Shown here: in pieces, positions 17,433 to 24,511 of the stretch
How positions within the stretch are numbered: position 1 is the first letter of the stretch
How the letters are laid out: each line of letters begins with the position of its first letter
Origin: Photobacterium sp. Ph5
GTDB taxonomy: Bacteria > Pseudomonadota > Gammaproteobacteria > Enterobacterales > Vibrionaceae
Direction: 5' to 3'
DNA: 48,903 bases
Assembly: GCF_022129445.1 (NCBI RefSeq)
Contig: NZ_JADQAQ010000036.1
Coordinates: 1 to 48,903 of the forward strand
Position numbers and translations under genes: made by a program
Notes under the pieces: model-generated
Database searches by the model: none
The model's input: only the letters and a program-made list of their open reading frames with translations
What the model was told of the DNA's origin: nothing

Positions 17433-17555
17433 GTTTACTCCTTAACTGATCTTTGTTGATATATCATTGTGAGTATAACGTTGAATAAAAATATTGCTGT
17501 GATAACGTCATTATAAATATTTAACACAATAATCTGTTGATAAATAGGCGTTCAA

Positions 17556-19634
17556 TTACTGAATTAAGCTCCATGGTGAGTATTTATGATCTGGCTTATC
17601 ACCTTGAGTCCACCATTTAGCCTGATAAATATCCCCCTGATAATTCACTTTATCGCCACCATGATAAACACTTATGGGCTTCCACTGAGGAATTTCACTC
17701 GTATCATAACGATTATCAACAACCCATACAGGTGATAAATCAGGTTGCTCCCCTTTTGTCCACCATTGCGCAATATAATAGACACTATTAAAAGAGACGA
17801 CATCACCAGCGTAATACACAGTATTTCTATCCCAGAGCTCTTCATTTAAAGGGGGTTCTTTTTTACCTTTTACATCAATAGGAACTGATTTTATCGTTTC
17901 AACTTGTCCATCCGACACAATAATCGTCACGCTTGTGGTGATATCTGTTGTCGTTTTAGGCGCAATAAAACTAACAACAGCCCTTCCATTTTCTGCAGTG
18001 ACAATCTGTGCATTTATTGCTGTGAAAGTTAATGGATTATTTTCTGCATCTGTTGCTGTAACCGTAAATTGTAACGTTTGCAGTGACTCAATAGACTGTT
18101 GGGATGGTACAATAAGCTCTGGCGCAGTATTCTTTCCTGTATTTGAAAAAACATGGTCTATCGTCTCTGCTAATGGTGAAGACAACTGAGTACACTGCTT
18201 TAACCTATCGCCGTAAGATATAAACTGACCATGACATTGAATATCACCACTAGCCTGCCAAACGGCTACTCCACCTAAATCGTGATTAACCACATACTCG
18301 GCTTTTTCCGTTATCGATTTAGGATTATCGTAACTTAAAAAATACTGATCTTTTATTGCGTACGGAACTTGTGCGTTCGCATCCCATTTATGTTCCCAAC
18401 CAATCGCTTTAACAATCGCATTGTAATTAGGTTGACCATCATGTGCAGCCCAATGGTAAGTATCAGCAGCAGACATAGCAGGGCCATCTATATCGAATTC
18501 CATTCTAGTTTTAGCTGTTGGTGCACCGACATAGGCTTTGGCTGCAGTGGTTTTTACTCCACGACCATAAAATGCAACACCTAGATTTATTTTCTCCGGT
18601 GCGACACCACGTTCAAATAGCCAACCTCGAAGAGTATCAAGGTTAAGTGACTCATTGGTTTGCTCCGGATAAGAGTAAAGTGGCGCGTTATGACCAGCAA
18701 CAGTCGACCAACCTCCATCAAGGTCATACGTCATCATATTAAAATAATCTATCGACTTTGTTAAACGGTTCCAATTATATCCTGTGAGTTTTGATGTCGA
18801 CGCTGAAAATGCAGCAGACAGTAATTTGTCTGGACCGATATGAACACGAATATCTTCCATCAATTGTTCAAAGTTGGCAAAATCATCAGTACTACCATTA
18901 AAATTCATGCCACCAAAACCAGGATATTCCCAATTTATATCAATACCATCAAAACCAAAGGCGATTAATTTATCAATATCCGCAAGAAAACGGGCTTTTT
19001 TATCAGGGTTAGCCGCCATTTCAGGAAAGTGTTTAGACATACTCCAACCACCGATTGATGCCATTACTTTAACTCCCTTGTGGTGAGCAAGATCAAGCAG
19101 TCCAAGTGCCCCTCCTTGTTTTTTTAGAGGGATCGGCATATTACCCGTAATTCCTGATGGTAAATGTAACCAGCCATGCCCTTGCGGAACAAACCCTTGC
19201 GCTTTGACGTTGGCAAAATTATCCGCATCTGACACTTCGTTAAAGGGGAAATAGTTAAGATATTCTAACTCCCCCCATAAGATTGGAAGGTCCCAACTAT
19301 TTGATGTATTAAATAATGGGGCCGGTTCTTGAACCGTGCTCTCTAGATACAATTCACTATTACGGAAATCACCGCTATGCAAAGAGCCATCTTTTGCGAC
19401 ACCAAAAAAAGAGAAATTAATAATTGTATATATCTCTAAATTAATATTAAGCTGTGTTGCTTCTCCCTTAATAGAGTATCCAGCTTCAACACCTTTAGCT
19501 GCTTCCCATTGCGGAAGATAACCAATAACATTCTTATTATGCATTGATAGTGCATATGTATTAATTGAGAAACTCAATAAAATAAGACTAATTGAGATAT
19601 TTTCAATCCATGATTTTTTTATTTTTATAAACAT
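17556..19634 (-). CDS. Secreted GH18 chitinase-like protein with two chitin-binding modules
   Basis: 692 residues. A signal peptide (about 1-28, LILLSFSINTYALS) leads into a GH18 TIM barrel to about residue 465, with NVIGYLPQW, the SxGG motif (ASIGGWSMS) and MMTYDLDGGW. The catalytic signature reads DGIDINWE instead of DGxDxDWE: the acid, Glu236, is present but the Asp two residues before it is Asn234 (codon AAT, complement of 18933-18935). Next is a cadherin/PKD-like beta domain (TAPELIVPS...TIIVSDGQVETI), then two CBM5/12 modules, each with the chitin-binding Trp pair (AQWWTKG; AKWWTQG). The ATG at 19634 has GGAG six bases upstream; a GTG four codons earlier is less likely. It probably degrades or binds chitin outside the cell. 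Confidence 0.9.
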   Translation of the reverse strand: MFIKIKKSWIENISISLILLSFSINTYALSMHNKNVIGYLPQWEAAKGVEAGYSIKGEATQLNINLEIYTIINFSFFGVAKDGSLHSGDFRNSELYLESTVQEPAPLFNTSNSWDLPILWGELEYLNYFPFNEVSDADNFANVKAQGFVPQGHGWLHLPSGITGNMPIPLKKQGGALGLLDLAHHKGVKVMASIGGWSMSKHFPEMAANPDKKARFLADIDKLIAFGFDGIDINWEYPGFGGMNFNGSTDDFANFEQLMEDIRVHIGPDKLLSAAFSASTSKLTGYNWNRLTKSIDYFNMMTYDLDGGWSTVAGHNAPLYSYPEQTNESLNLDTLRGWLFERGVAPEKINLGVAFYGRGVKTTAAKAYVGAPTAKTRMEFDIDGPAMSAADTYHWAAHDGQPNYNAIVKAIGWEHKWDANAQVPYAIKDQYFLSYDNPKSITEKAEYVVNHDLGGVAVWQASGDIQCHGQFISYGDRLKQCTQLSSPLAETIDHVFSNTGKNTAPELIVPSQQSIESLQTLQFTVTATDAENNPLTFTAINAQIVTAENGRAVVSFIAPKTTTDITTSVTIIVSDGQVETIKSVPIDVKGKKEPPLNEELWDRNTVYYAGDVVSFNSVYYIAQWWTKGEQPDLSPVWVVDNRYDTSEIPQWKPISVYHGGDKVNYQGDIYQAKWWTQGDKPDHKYSPWSLIQ

Positions 19635-19646
19635 ATTCCACTCCAC

Positions 19647-20017
19647 TTATCTCGTACAGATAGTGTTATTAGCTAACTAAGAAAATGATAATATTCTCAA
19701 TACTGTTCCTATAACATCCCAAGCGGTAGCCTTATACCGCCACTATAAAACTTATCTCTTATTATATTCACCAATAAATAATCAATTTATACTGAATAAC
19801 AAGGTAAAACTGGGTCATGATTTAACAACCCTAACCTAGTCGAGATAGAAAGAAGCATACATAGCAACATCAAACCATGACTTTTATTGTAAATACTGAT
19901 ATTCGCATCTAATAAATAAAACAAAATTACATTTATTCATTATTTCTACTAAGATCAAAAAATAATATTAAAGTTGTTGTAAGAAATATTAATTTACTAA
20001 TATATTAATTGTTAATT
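19647..20017. other. AT-rich intergenic DNA between the chitinase and cheV genes
   Basis: About 370 bases of very AT-rich divergent promoter DNA with no supported open frame, RNA or repeat. It must hold the chitinase promoter (reading left) and the cheV promoter (reading right). I could not assign -35/-10 elements with confidence. Confidence 0.4.
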
Positions 20018-20036
20018 TTTATTGATAATCATTTTG
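20018..20036. promoter_or_regulatory. Fur-box-like sequence upstream of cheV
   Basis: The 19-mer centred on TGATAATCATT matches the classical Fur consensus (GATAATGATAATCATTATC) at about 14 of 19 positions by eye. The surroundings are AT-rich, so chance matches are likely. It lies 66 bases before the cheV start. Confidence 0.3.
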
Positions 20037-20101
20037 TATATATTTCTACGGTGCTATCATAAAGCTCAATTAATATAAATTAGCTATGCAATGGATTCGG
20101 T

Positions 20102-21004
20102 ATGATAAAGAATGCAACGAATGCATCACAAGGGATGTTACTCTTTAAGCTGTCCACACTACAAAGCTTTGCGATTGGTACACTTAAAGTTCGTGAAATC
20201 GTACCTTATACAAATTTAAGTGTTATCCCAAAATCCCACCCAACCGTACTTGGCACAACCACATTACGAGGTGACACTGTTCCTGTTATTGATATGGCAA
20301 AAGCGATTGGTTATCCCGCAATCAGCCAAGAAGAACGTCAACGTTGTTTTATTATCATTACAGATTGCCGTCGTAAGTTAGTCGGTTTTTTGGTCAGAGG
20401 AATTGAACGGATCACGGAATGCAACTGGCAAAATATTGAAGCACCTCCCCAACATTTAGGTAGTGATATTTTTGTTACTGGTGTTATGCGCGATAACGAT
20501 AAATTAATTCAACTATTAGATGTTGAATTGCTTCTATCTAAAATATTTCCAGATGATCCTTCAACATTATTACCTAAGTTAACAGATCTTGAACGTGAGA
20601 CTTTACGTCCATTAAAAATACTCTTAGTTGATGATTCAGCCGTAGCAAGAAAGCAATTAACTCAAGCACTTGATAGCATTAGTGTACCCTACTTTGTTGC
20701 TAAAAATGGACAAGATGCCTTTAATATGATGCAAACGGCAGCGCAAGCAAAAGACCCGTTCCATATTTTGGTTAGCGATATCGAAATGCCAGGGTTAGAT
20801 GGATATGAACTTGCATTTAATGTCAAAAACAGTGATGCCCTCGTCTCAACTTATATTATTTTACATACATCGCTTTCGAGTGAAATCAGTGTGTCTCAAG
20901 CACACCAAGTTGGCGCTCAAGAAGCACTGACAAAATTTGAGGCGAATGAATTAATTCATGCGATGTTACGGGGTGCAGAGCAACATTTAGCATTAACTAG
21001 TTAA
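20102..21004 (+). CDS. cheV: Chemotaxis adaptor CheV (CheW domain plus receiver)
   Basis: 300 residues. The N-terminal CheW-like coupling domain (about 10-155: LLFKLSTLQSFAIGTLKVREIV...LRGDTVPVIDM) is followed by a response-regulator receiver (about 172-297). The receiver has the acidic pair in LLVDDS, the phospho-acceptor Asp226 in VSDIEMPGLDGYE, a Thr/Ser in LHTSLS, and Lys in EALTKFEA. It couples receptors to CheA and adapts by phosphorylation. It is encoded alone, away from a che operon, as is common for the several CheV paralogues of vibrios. Confidence 0.92.
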   Translation: MIKNATNASQGMLLFKLSTLQSFAIGTLKVREIVPYTNLSVIPKSHPTVLGTTTLRGDTVPVIDMAKAIGYPAISQEERQRCFIIITDCRRKLVGFLVRGIERITECNWQNIEAPPQHLGSDIFVTGVMRDNDKLIQLLDVELLLSKIFPDDPSTLLPKLTDLERETLRPLKILLVDDSAVARKQLTQALDSISVPYFVAKNGQDAFNMMQTAAQAKDPFHILVSDIEMPGLDGYELAFNVKNSDALVSTYIILHTSLSSEISVSQAHQVGAQEALTKFEANELIHAMLRGAEQHLALTS

Positions 21005-21006
21005 TA

Positions 21007-21058
21007 TAAAAAAGCGAGAAGTCACCAACTATATAAGTGTGGTAATTTCTCGCTTTTA
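21007..21058. terminator. Bidirectional terminator
   Basis: AAAGCGAGAA (21011-21020) with TTCTCGCTTT (21047-21056), A-run before and T-run after. It is shared by cheV (plus) and the GlsB-type gene (minus). Confidence 0.85.
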
Positions 21059-21078
21059 TCACGTGATATTGCGTTAAA

Positions 21079-21327
21079 TTAACGAATAAAACGGTTATAA
21101 ATAAACAGAATAATAAATGCGCCCAAGGTAGCAGTAATAATGCTGCCGATGTTTACGCCTGTAGCATGGCCTAAACCGATAAATTTGCCCACATAACCAC
21201 CAACAAATGCACCGCCAATACCCAATGCCATTGTTACAATCCAACCACCACCATCTTTACCCGGCATTAAAAACTTTGCCAATGCACCAGCGATCAAACC
21301 AAGAATAATCCAAGATAAAATACCCAT
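21079..21327 (-). CDS. GlsB/YeaQ/YmgE-family stress membrane protein
   Basis: 82 residues, almost entirely hydrophobic: three short glycine-rich transmembrane segments (ILSWIILGLIAGALAKFLMP; GGWIVTMALGIGGAFVGGYV; GSIITATLGAFIILFIYNRF). This is the transglycosylase-associated protein family, small inner-membrane proteins linked to general stress in other bacteria. The molecular role is unknown. A GAGCTC-type Shine-Dalgarno lies just upstream of the ATG. Single-gene unit. Confidence 0.92.
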   Translation of the reverse strand: MGILSWIILGLIAGALAKFLMPGKDGGGWIVTMALGIGGAFVGGYVGKFIGLGHATGVNIGSIITATLGAFIILFIYNRFIR

Positions 21328-21591
21328 TAAGAGCTCCTATACTTTTTTAAATCGTAAATACTTATAATTGGTAAGTGTAGACAGTTATCGACTAATAAAG
21401 TTCAATTCTTTGTCAGGATATTTATAAATCACAATAAACTGACTATACCCAATATGACTATTCTAACTTTTTATAGCATAAGGTATTTTTACTTTTATCC
21501 TCTTAAAATCACACTTCTGATTTACTCACTATAGTGTAATATGCGTGCTATTCGATGATTTTTAGATAGATATTATAAGGCAATAATACAT

Positions 21592-22263
21592 ATGAAATAC
21601 GATTGGATTCTTTTTGATGCGGATGAAACCCTGTTCTATTTTGATGCCTTTAAAGGTCTACAGCTTATGTTTTCTCGTTATGATATCGCCTTTAATGAAA
21701 ATGACTTTAAGCAATATGAATTAATTAATCGTCCATTATGGGTGCAATATCAAAATGGTGATATTTCAGCCAGTGAACTTCAACAAACGCGTTTTCGGGG
21801 ATGGGCTAAAAAGCTTAATACAACAGAACAACAGCTCAATGATGATTACATGCAAGCAATGGCAGACATTTGTGAAGTATTGCCAGGTACCATATCACTT
21901 ATCCATTCTCTTAATGGTCGCGTTAAGTTAGGCATTATTACTAATGGCTTTACTGCGCTGCAAAAAATCCGCTTAGAAAAAACAGGGCTGGCCGATTATT
22001 TTGATCTACTTGTTATTTCAGAACAGGTCGGCGTCGCAAAACCCGATCGCCGCATATTTAATTATAGTCTTGAAAAAATGGGGAATCCCGAACCAAACGC
22101 TGTACTGATGGTAGGCGACAACCCGCAGTCAGATATTTTAGGTGGTATTAATGCAGGTTTAGACACATGTTGGTTTAACCATCAAAACCAATTGTTACCT
22201 GAAAATATAAAGCCAACCTATCAAGTATCAGCATTGGCTGAACTTGAAAAAATATTAGCTTAG
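21592..22263 (+). CDS. yjjG: Pyrimidine 5'-nucleotidase YjjG
   Basis: 223-residue HAD-superfamily phosphatase closely similar along its length to E. coli YjjG, which dephosphorylates dUMP, dTMP and UMP and limits incorporation of abnormal pyrimidines. Catalytic DADET sits in the first motif (WILFDADETLF), motif II is in IITNGF, the Lys of motif III is in VGVAKPDRR, and the acidic motif IV is GDNPQSDI. A helical cap domain lies between motifs I and II. The ATG follows AAGG at good spacing. It is cytoplasmic and monocistronic, with a long hairpin after the stop. Confidence 0.95.
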   Translation: MKYDWILFDADETLFYFDAFKGLQLMFSRYDIAFNENDFKQYELINRPLWVQYQNGDISASELQQTRFRGWAKKLNTTEQQLNDDYMQAMADICEVLPGTISLIHSLNGRVKLGIITNGFTALQKIRLEKTGLADYFDLLVISEQVGVAKPDRRIFNYSLEKMGNPEPNAVLMVGDNPQSDILGGINAGLDTCWFNHQNQLLPENIKPTYQVSALAELEKILA

Positions 22264-22290
22264 AAACAATAAGTTAAATCTAACAACCGA

Positions 22291-22329
22291 TATTTATCGC
22301 GAAAGTTTATTTTACATTCGCGATAAATA
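22291..22329 (+). terminator. Hairpin after yjjG
   Basis: A perfect 13-bp stem, 22291-22303 with 22317-22329, 13-base AT-rich loop, 28 bases past the stop. The T-run is poor. It is the probable transcript end. Confidence 0.55.
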
Positions 22330-22373
22330 CATTGTTCATTCCGTATTAAATACAAATAATTACTGAATATCAC

Positions 22374-22402
22374 TTTACAATTATCTAAAATAGCTTTAGT
22401 TT
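22374..22402 (+). promoter_or_regulatory. Possible promoter of the first brnQ leader
   Basis: TTTACA (22374-22379), 17-base spacer, TAGTTT (22397-22402). The -10 is weak, but the same TTTACA with a 17-base spacer precedes the second leader. Confidence 0.35.
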
Positions 22403-22434
22403 TGGGTCAATTATTTCATTCGAGCGCATAACTT

Positions 22435-22527
22435 ATGTATTCAATCAATCACAACAATGTAGCAGTATCTTCTACTGTATTTGTTATGAATACTTTTGCG
22501 CTTGTCTCTGTCGTCGTCGTCAAATAA
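22435..22527 (+). CDS. Valine-rich leader peptide of the first brnQ gene
   Basis: A 30-residue frame from ATG 22435 to TAA 22525-22527. Nine residues are Val, and it ends MNTFALVSVVVVK with four consecutive GTC codons just before the stop. A second in-frame ATG at 22486 gives only the 13-residue tail. The start, ATGTATTCA, is identical to the start of the Ile-rich leader before the second brnQ gene. A run of codons for an amino acid carried by the downstream transporter is the hallmark of ribosome-mediated attenuation. Pairing segments follow immediately. Function is inferred from sequence only; the peptide itself need not do anything. Confidence 0.72.
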   Translation: MYSINHNNVAVSSTVFVMNTFALVSVVVVK

Positions 22528-22529
22528 CG

Positions 22530-22623
22530 CTGACGTTTAAGCTTATTCGTCAGTTACTATTGCTGGCGGATATGTTAAATCACCTTTTATCTTCCAGCCA
22601 AACTGACCATTCATGTAGAAGGT
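22530..22623 (+). promoter_or_regulatory. Attenuator-like RNA with Shine-Dalgarno sequestration, first brnQ
   Basis: Segments in order: 1 CTGACG (22530-22535); 2 CGTCAG (22548-22553), which pairs with 1; 3 GCTGGCGG (22562-22569), which can pair instead with 2; 4a ACCTTTTA (22582-22589); 4b CCAGC (22594-22598), which can pair with 3. Segment 4a pairs over 8 bp (one G-U) with TAGAAGGT (22616-22623), which holds the AAGG Shine-Dalgarno of the TTG at 22631. No T-run follows any stem, so control of translation initiation fits better than intrinsic termination. All pairings were found by eye. Confidence 0.55.
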
Positions 22624-22630
22624 ATGCCGT

Positions 22631-23950
22631 TTGAAGAGAAGAGAACTTGCCGCCATTGGATTTATGACTTTTGCCTTATTTTTAGGGGCAGGAAACCTTA
22701 TTTTTCCACCTATGATGGCACAACAAGCCGGTGAAAATTGGTTAATCGCCATAGCGGGCTTCCTGCTCACTGCCGTCGGTTTACCCGCCTTAACACTTAT
22801 CGTTTTAGGCCGACTTTCATCTGCTGATAAACTTACAGCTTCATTACCTCATTGGATGGATCGTACTTTCTGGTTTTTAGTATTAACAACTCTGGGTCCA
22901 GCCTTTGTTTTACCTCGAGCTGTAACTGTTGCGTATGAAATGGGTATTAAACCTTTCTACCATGGTGATGGGCTTATGTTATTTTCAGTGCTATTTTGCT
23001 TACTCACTTTAATTTTAGCATTAAAGCCCGGTAAGTTAGTTAGCTATATTGGTAAAGTAATGACACCAGCTTTAATTGTCATGCTAGCAGTATTAGTAAT
23101 AGCAGCTTTGATTAATCCATTAGGCTCTCCGACAGCAGCCAATGCTGTTTATAAAACCGCGCCTACAGTTAACGGAATGATCCAAGGTTACATGACATTA
23201 GATGCTATCGCAGCGGTCGCATTCGGTTGGGTGATCATTCAAACGATTCGTAGTACGGGGATCAGCTGCAATAAAGCTATTTCTTACTACACATTACGCA
23301 TTGCCGGTATTTATGCATTACTGATGTCATTGTGTTATTTAGCAATGGGTTACTTAGGTGCAACATCTTCTTCTATTGCGCCCAATTCAACCAATGGCGG
23401 TGAGATCTTAACGCGCTATGCTGCCGGTGAATTTGGTACATTTGGTCAAATTCTATTAGCCACTATTACTTTAATGGCGTGTTTGACTACCACCATTGGC
23501 TTGACTAATGCAAATGGTGAATACTACAAAAACACCTATAACGTCCCTTTTAAAATCAGTGCGGTTGTGATCATGAGCTTAACAGCCATTATCTCTAATG
23601 TCGGTTTAGAAACGATTATCGAAGTTAGTTTACCTGCCATTTTGATTTTATGTCCTATCGCTGTATCACTGATCATCGCCATTATTTTCATGCCGAACAC
23701 AGTGAGTAACGAAAAGCGTAAATTCTCGATGAGTCAAACACTGATCGTCATTATTGCTACGTTATTTGGCAGTATTGATGCACTAAACATTTTAAGTAAG
23801 ATCCCTTCATCTATTCATCACGATCTAACAGCATGGCTACCTTTATTTAATGCTCATGCTTCATGGCTACTCCCTGTACTGGTAACCATTTTTAGCAGTA
23901 AAGTGATTCATATTATTCAACGTAATCGAAATGCGGTTGCTACCTGTTAA
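22631..23950 (+). CDS. brnQ: Branched-chain amino acid carrier BrnQ, first copy (valine-type leader)
   Basis: 439-residue LIVCS-family symporter for Leu, Ile and Val, with about 12 transmembrane helices. The N-terminal helix (GFMTFALFLGAGNLIFPPMM) and the loop PRAVTVAYEMGIKPF are conserved with enteric BrnQ. GYMTLDAIAAVAFGWVII and LLATITLMACLTTTIGLTNA are further family blocks. The start is TTG: an in-frame TAG lies five codons upstream and no ATG fits. AAGG is at the right distance and the second copy has a TTG at the matching place. It is preceded by a Val-rich leader peptide and ends with an inverted repeat. Confidence 0.93.
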   Translation: MKRRELAAIGFMTFALFLGAGNLIFPPMMAQQAGENWLIAIAGFLLTAVGLPALTLIVLGRLSSADKLTASLPHWMDRTFWFLVLTTLGPAFVLPRAVTVAYEMGIKPFYHGDGLMLFSVLFCLLTLILALKPGKLVSYIGKVMTPALIVMLAVLVIAALINPLGSPTAANAVYKTAPTVNGMIQGYMTLDAIAAVAFGWVIIQTIRSTGISCNKAISYYTLRIAGIYALLMSLCYLAMGYLGATSSSIAPNSTNGGEILTRYAAGEFGTFGQILLATITLMACLTTTIGLTNANGEYYKNTYNVPFKISAVVIMSLTAIISNVGLETIIEVSLPAILILCPIAVSLIIAIIFMPNTVSNEKRKFSMSQTLIVIIATLFGSIDALNILSKIPSSIHHDLTAWLPLFNAHASWLLPVLVTIFSSKVIHIIQRNRNAVATC

Positions 23951-23959
23951 CACGAAAAG

Positions 23960-23988
23960 TTGAAGCTATGCCATTGGTATAGCTTCAA
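23960..23988 (+). terminator. Inverted repeat after the first brnQ
   Basis: TTGAAGCTAT (23960-23969) with ATAGCTTCAA (23979-23988) plus inner CC/GG pairs. No T-run follows, so it is a terminator or 3' stabiliser of modest strength. Confidence 0.5.
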
Positions 23989-24139
23989 TATCAGCGCTAC
24001 CACAGCCTTCGATTATTTATATAGAAGCATAAAAATACAAAATTTAGCGTAAATGCTCATATATTTACCTATCATTATGATTTTATTTAGCTAATTGATT
24101 GCATTTAAGAGTAATAAATCGCATACCATAAAAAATTCG

Positions 24140-24168
24140 TTTACAACTCTACGTTTTCTTTATATGTT
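24140..24168 (+). promoter_or_regulatory. Probable promoter of the second brnQ leader
   Basis: TTTACA (24140-24145), 17-base spacer, TATGTT (24163-24168). The transcript would start near 24175, 34 bases before the leader ATG. Confidence 0.5.
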
Positions 24169-24208
24169 GTAAGCGTTAATTCAGTCACAAAACAGAAGTT
24201 GTTAAGTT

Positions 24209-24349
24209 ATGTATTCAGCACTACGCGAACATAAAGCACAAAAAAACTTAGCATCGAACCAATGTATTCATTGGCGCGAGGTTTCTGTTGTTGGCATAAA
24301 ACATACAACACGAATTATTACCGCTATTATCCTAGTGATTATTCGCTAG
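24209..24349 (+). CDS. Isoleucine-rich leader peptide of the second brnQ gene
   Basis: A 46-residue frame from ATG 24209 to TAG 24347-24349, beginning MYSALREHK and ending RIITAIILVIIR. Seven of the last dozen or so codons are Ile (ATT or ATC), with Leu and Val among them, right before the stop. It starts with the same ATGTATTCA as the Val-rich leader of the first brnQ gene. The stop codon touches segment 1 of the following hairpin, the usual geometry for ribosome-controlled RNA switching. The overlapping longer frame from ATG 24262 has no such features and is rejected. Confidence 0.72.
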   Translation: MYSALREHKAQKNLASNQCIHWREVSVVGIKHTTRIITAIILVIIR

Positions 24350-24504
24350 GCTGGCGGGCAAGCTTCCGTCAGCCGAGCTGGCGGAGGATACTATCAAGTC
24401 AAATATCTTCTTACAGCAAACCTGCGGAATACAATTTTAATCATGGACGTTTAACTCATTGCGCAATAATCGCGATGGTTGTCTATAACTTCAAAAATGC
24501 AGGT
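24349..24504 (+). promoter_or_regulatory. Attenuator-like RNA with Shine-Dalgarno sequestration, second brnQ
   Basis: Segment 1 GGCTGGCGG (24349-24357) pairs with segment 2 CCGTCAGCC (24366-24374), 9 bp with one G-U. Segment 2 can pair instead with segment 3 GCTGGCGG (24377-24384), 8 bp and a three-base loop. Segment 3 is identical to that of the first brnQ leader. Further on, ACCTGC (24420-24425) is the exact complement of GCAGGT (24499-24504), which holds the AGG Shine-Dalgarno of the TTG at 24512. No T-run follows the stems. The layout parallels the first copy although spacing and sequence differ. Confidence 0.55.
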
Positions 24505-24511
24505 ATACCAT

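Noticed and set aside
17225..17449. Plus-strand frame of 74 codons
   Set aside because: It begins inside a terminator hairpin, has no Shine-Dalgarno sequence, and covers a better-supported minus-strand small gene.
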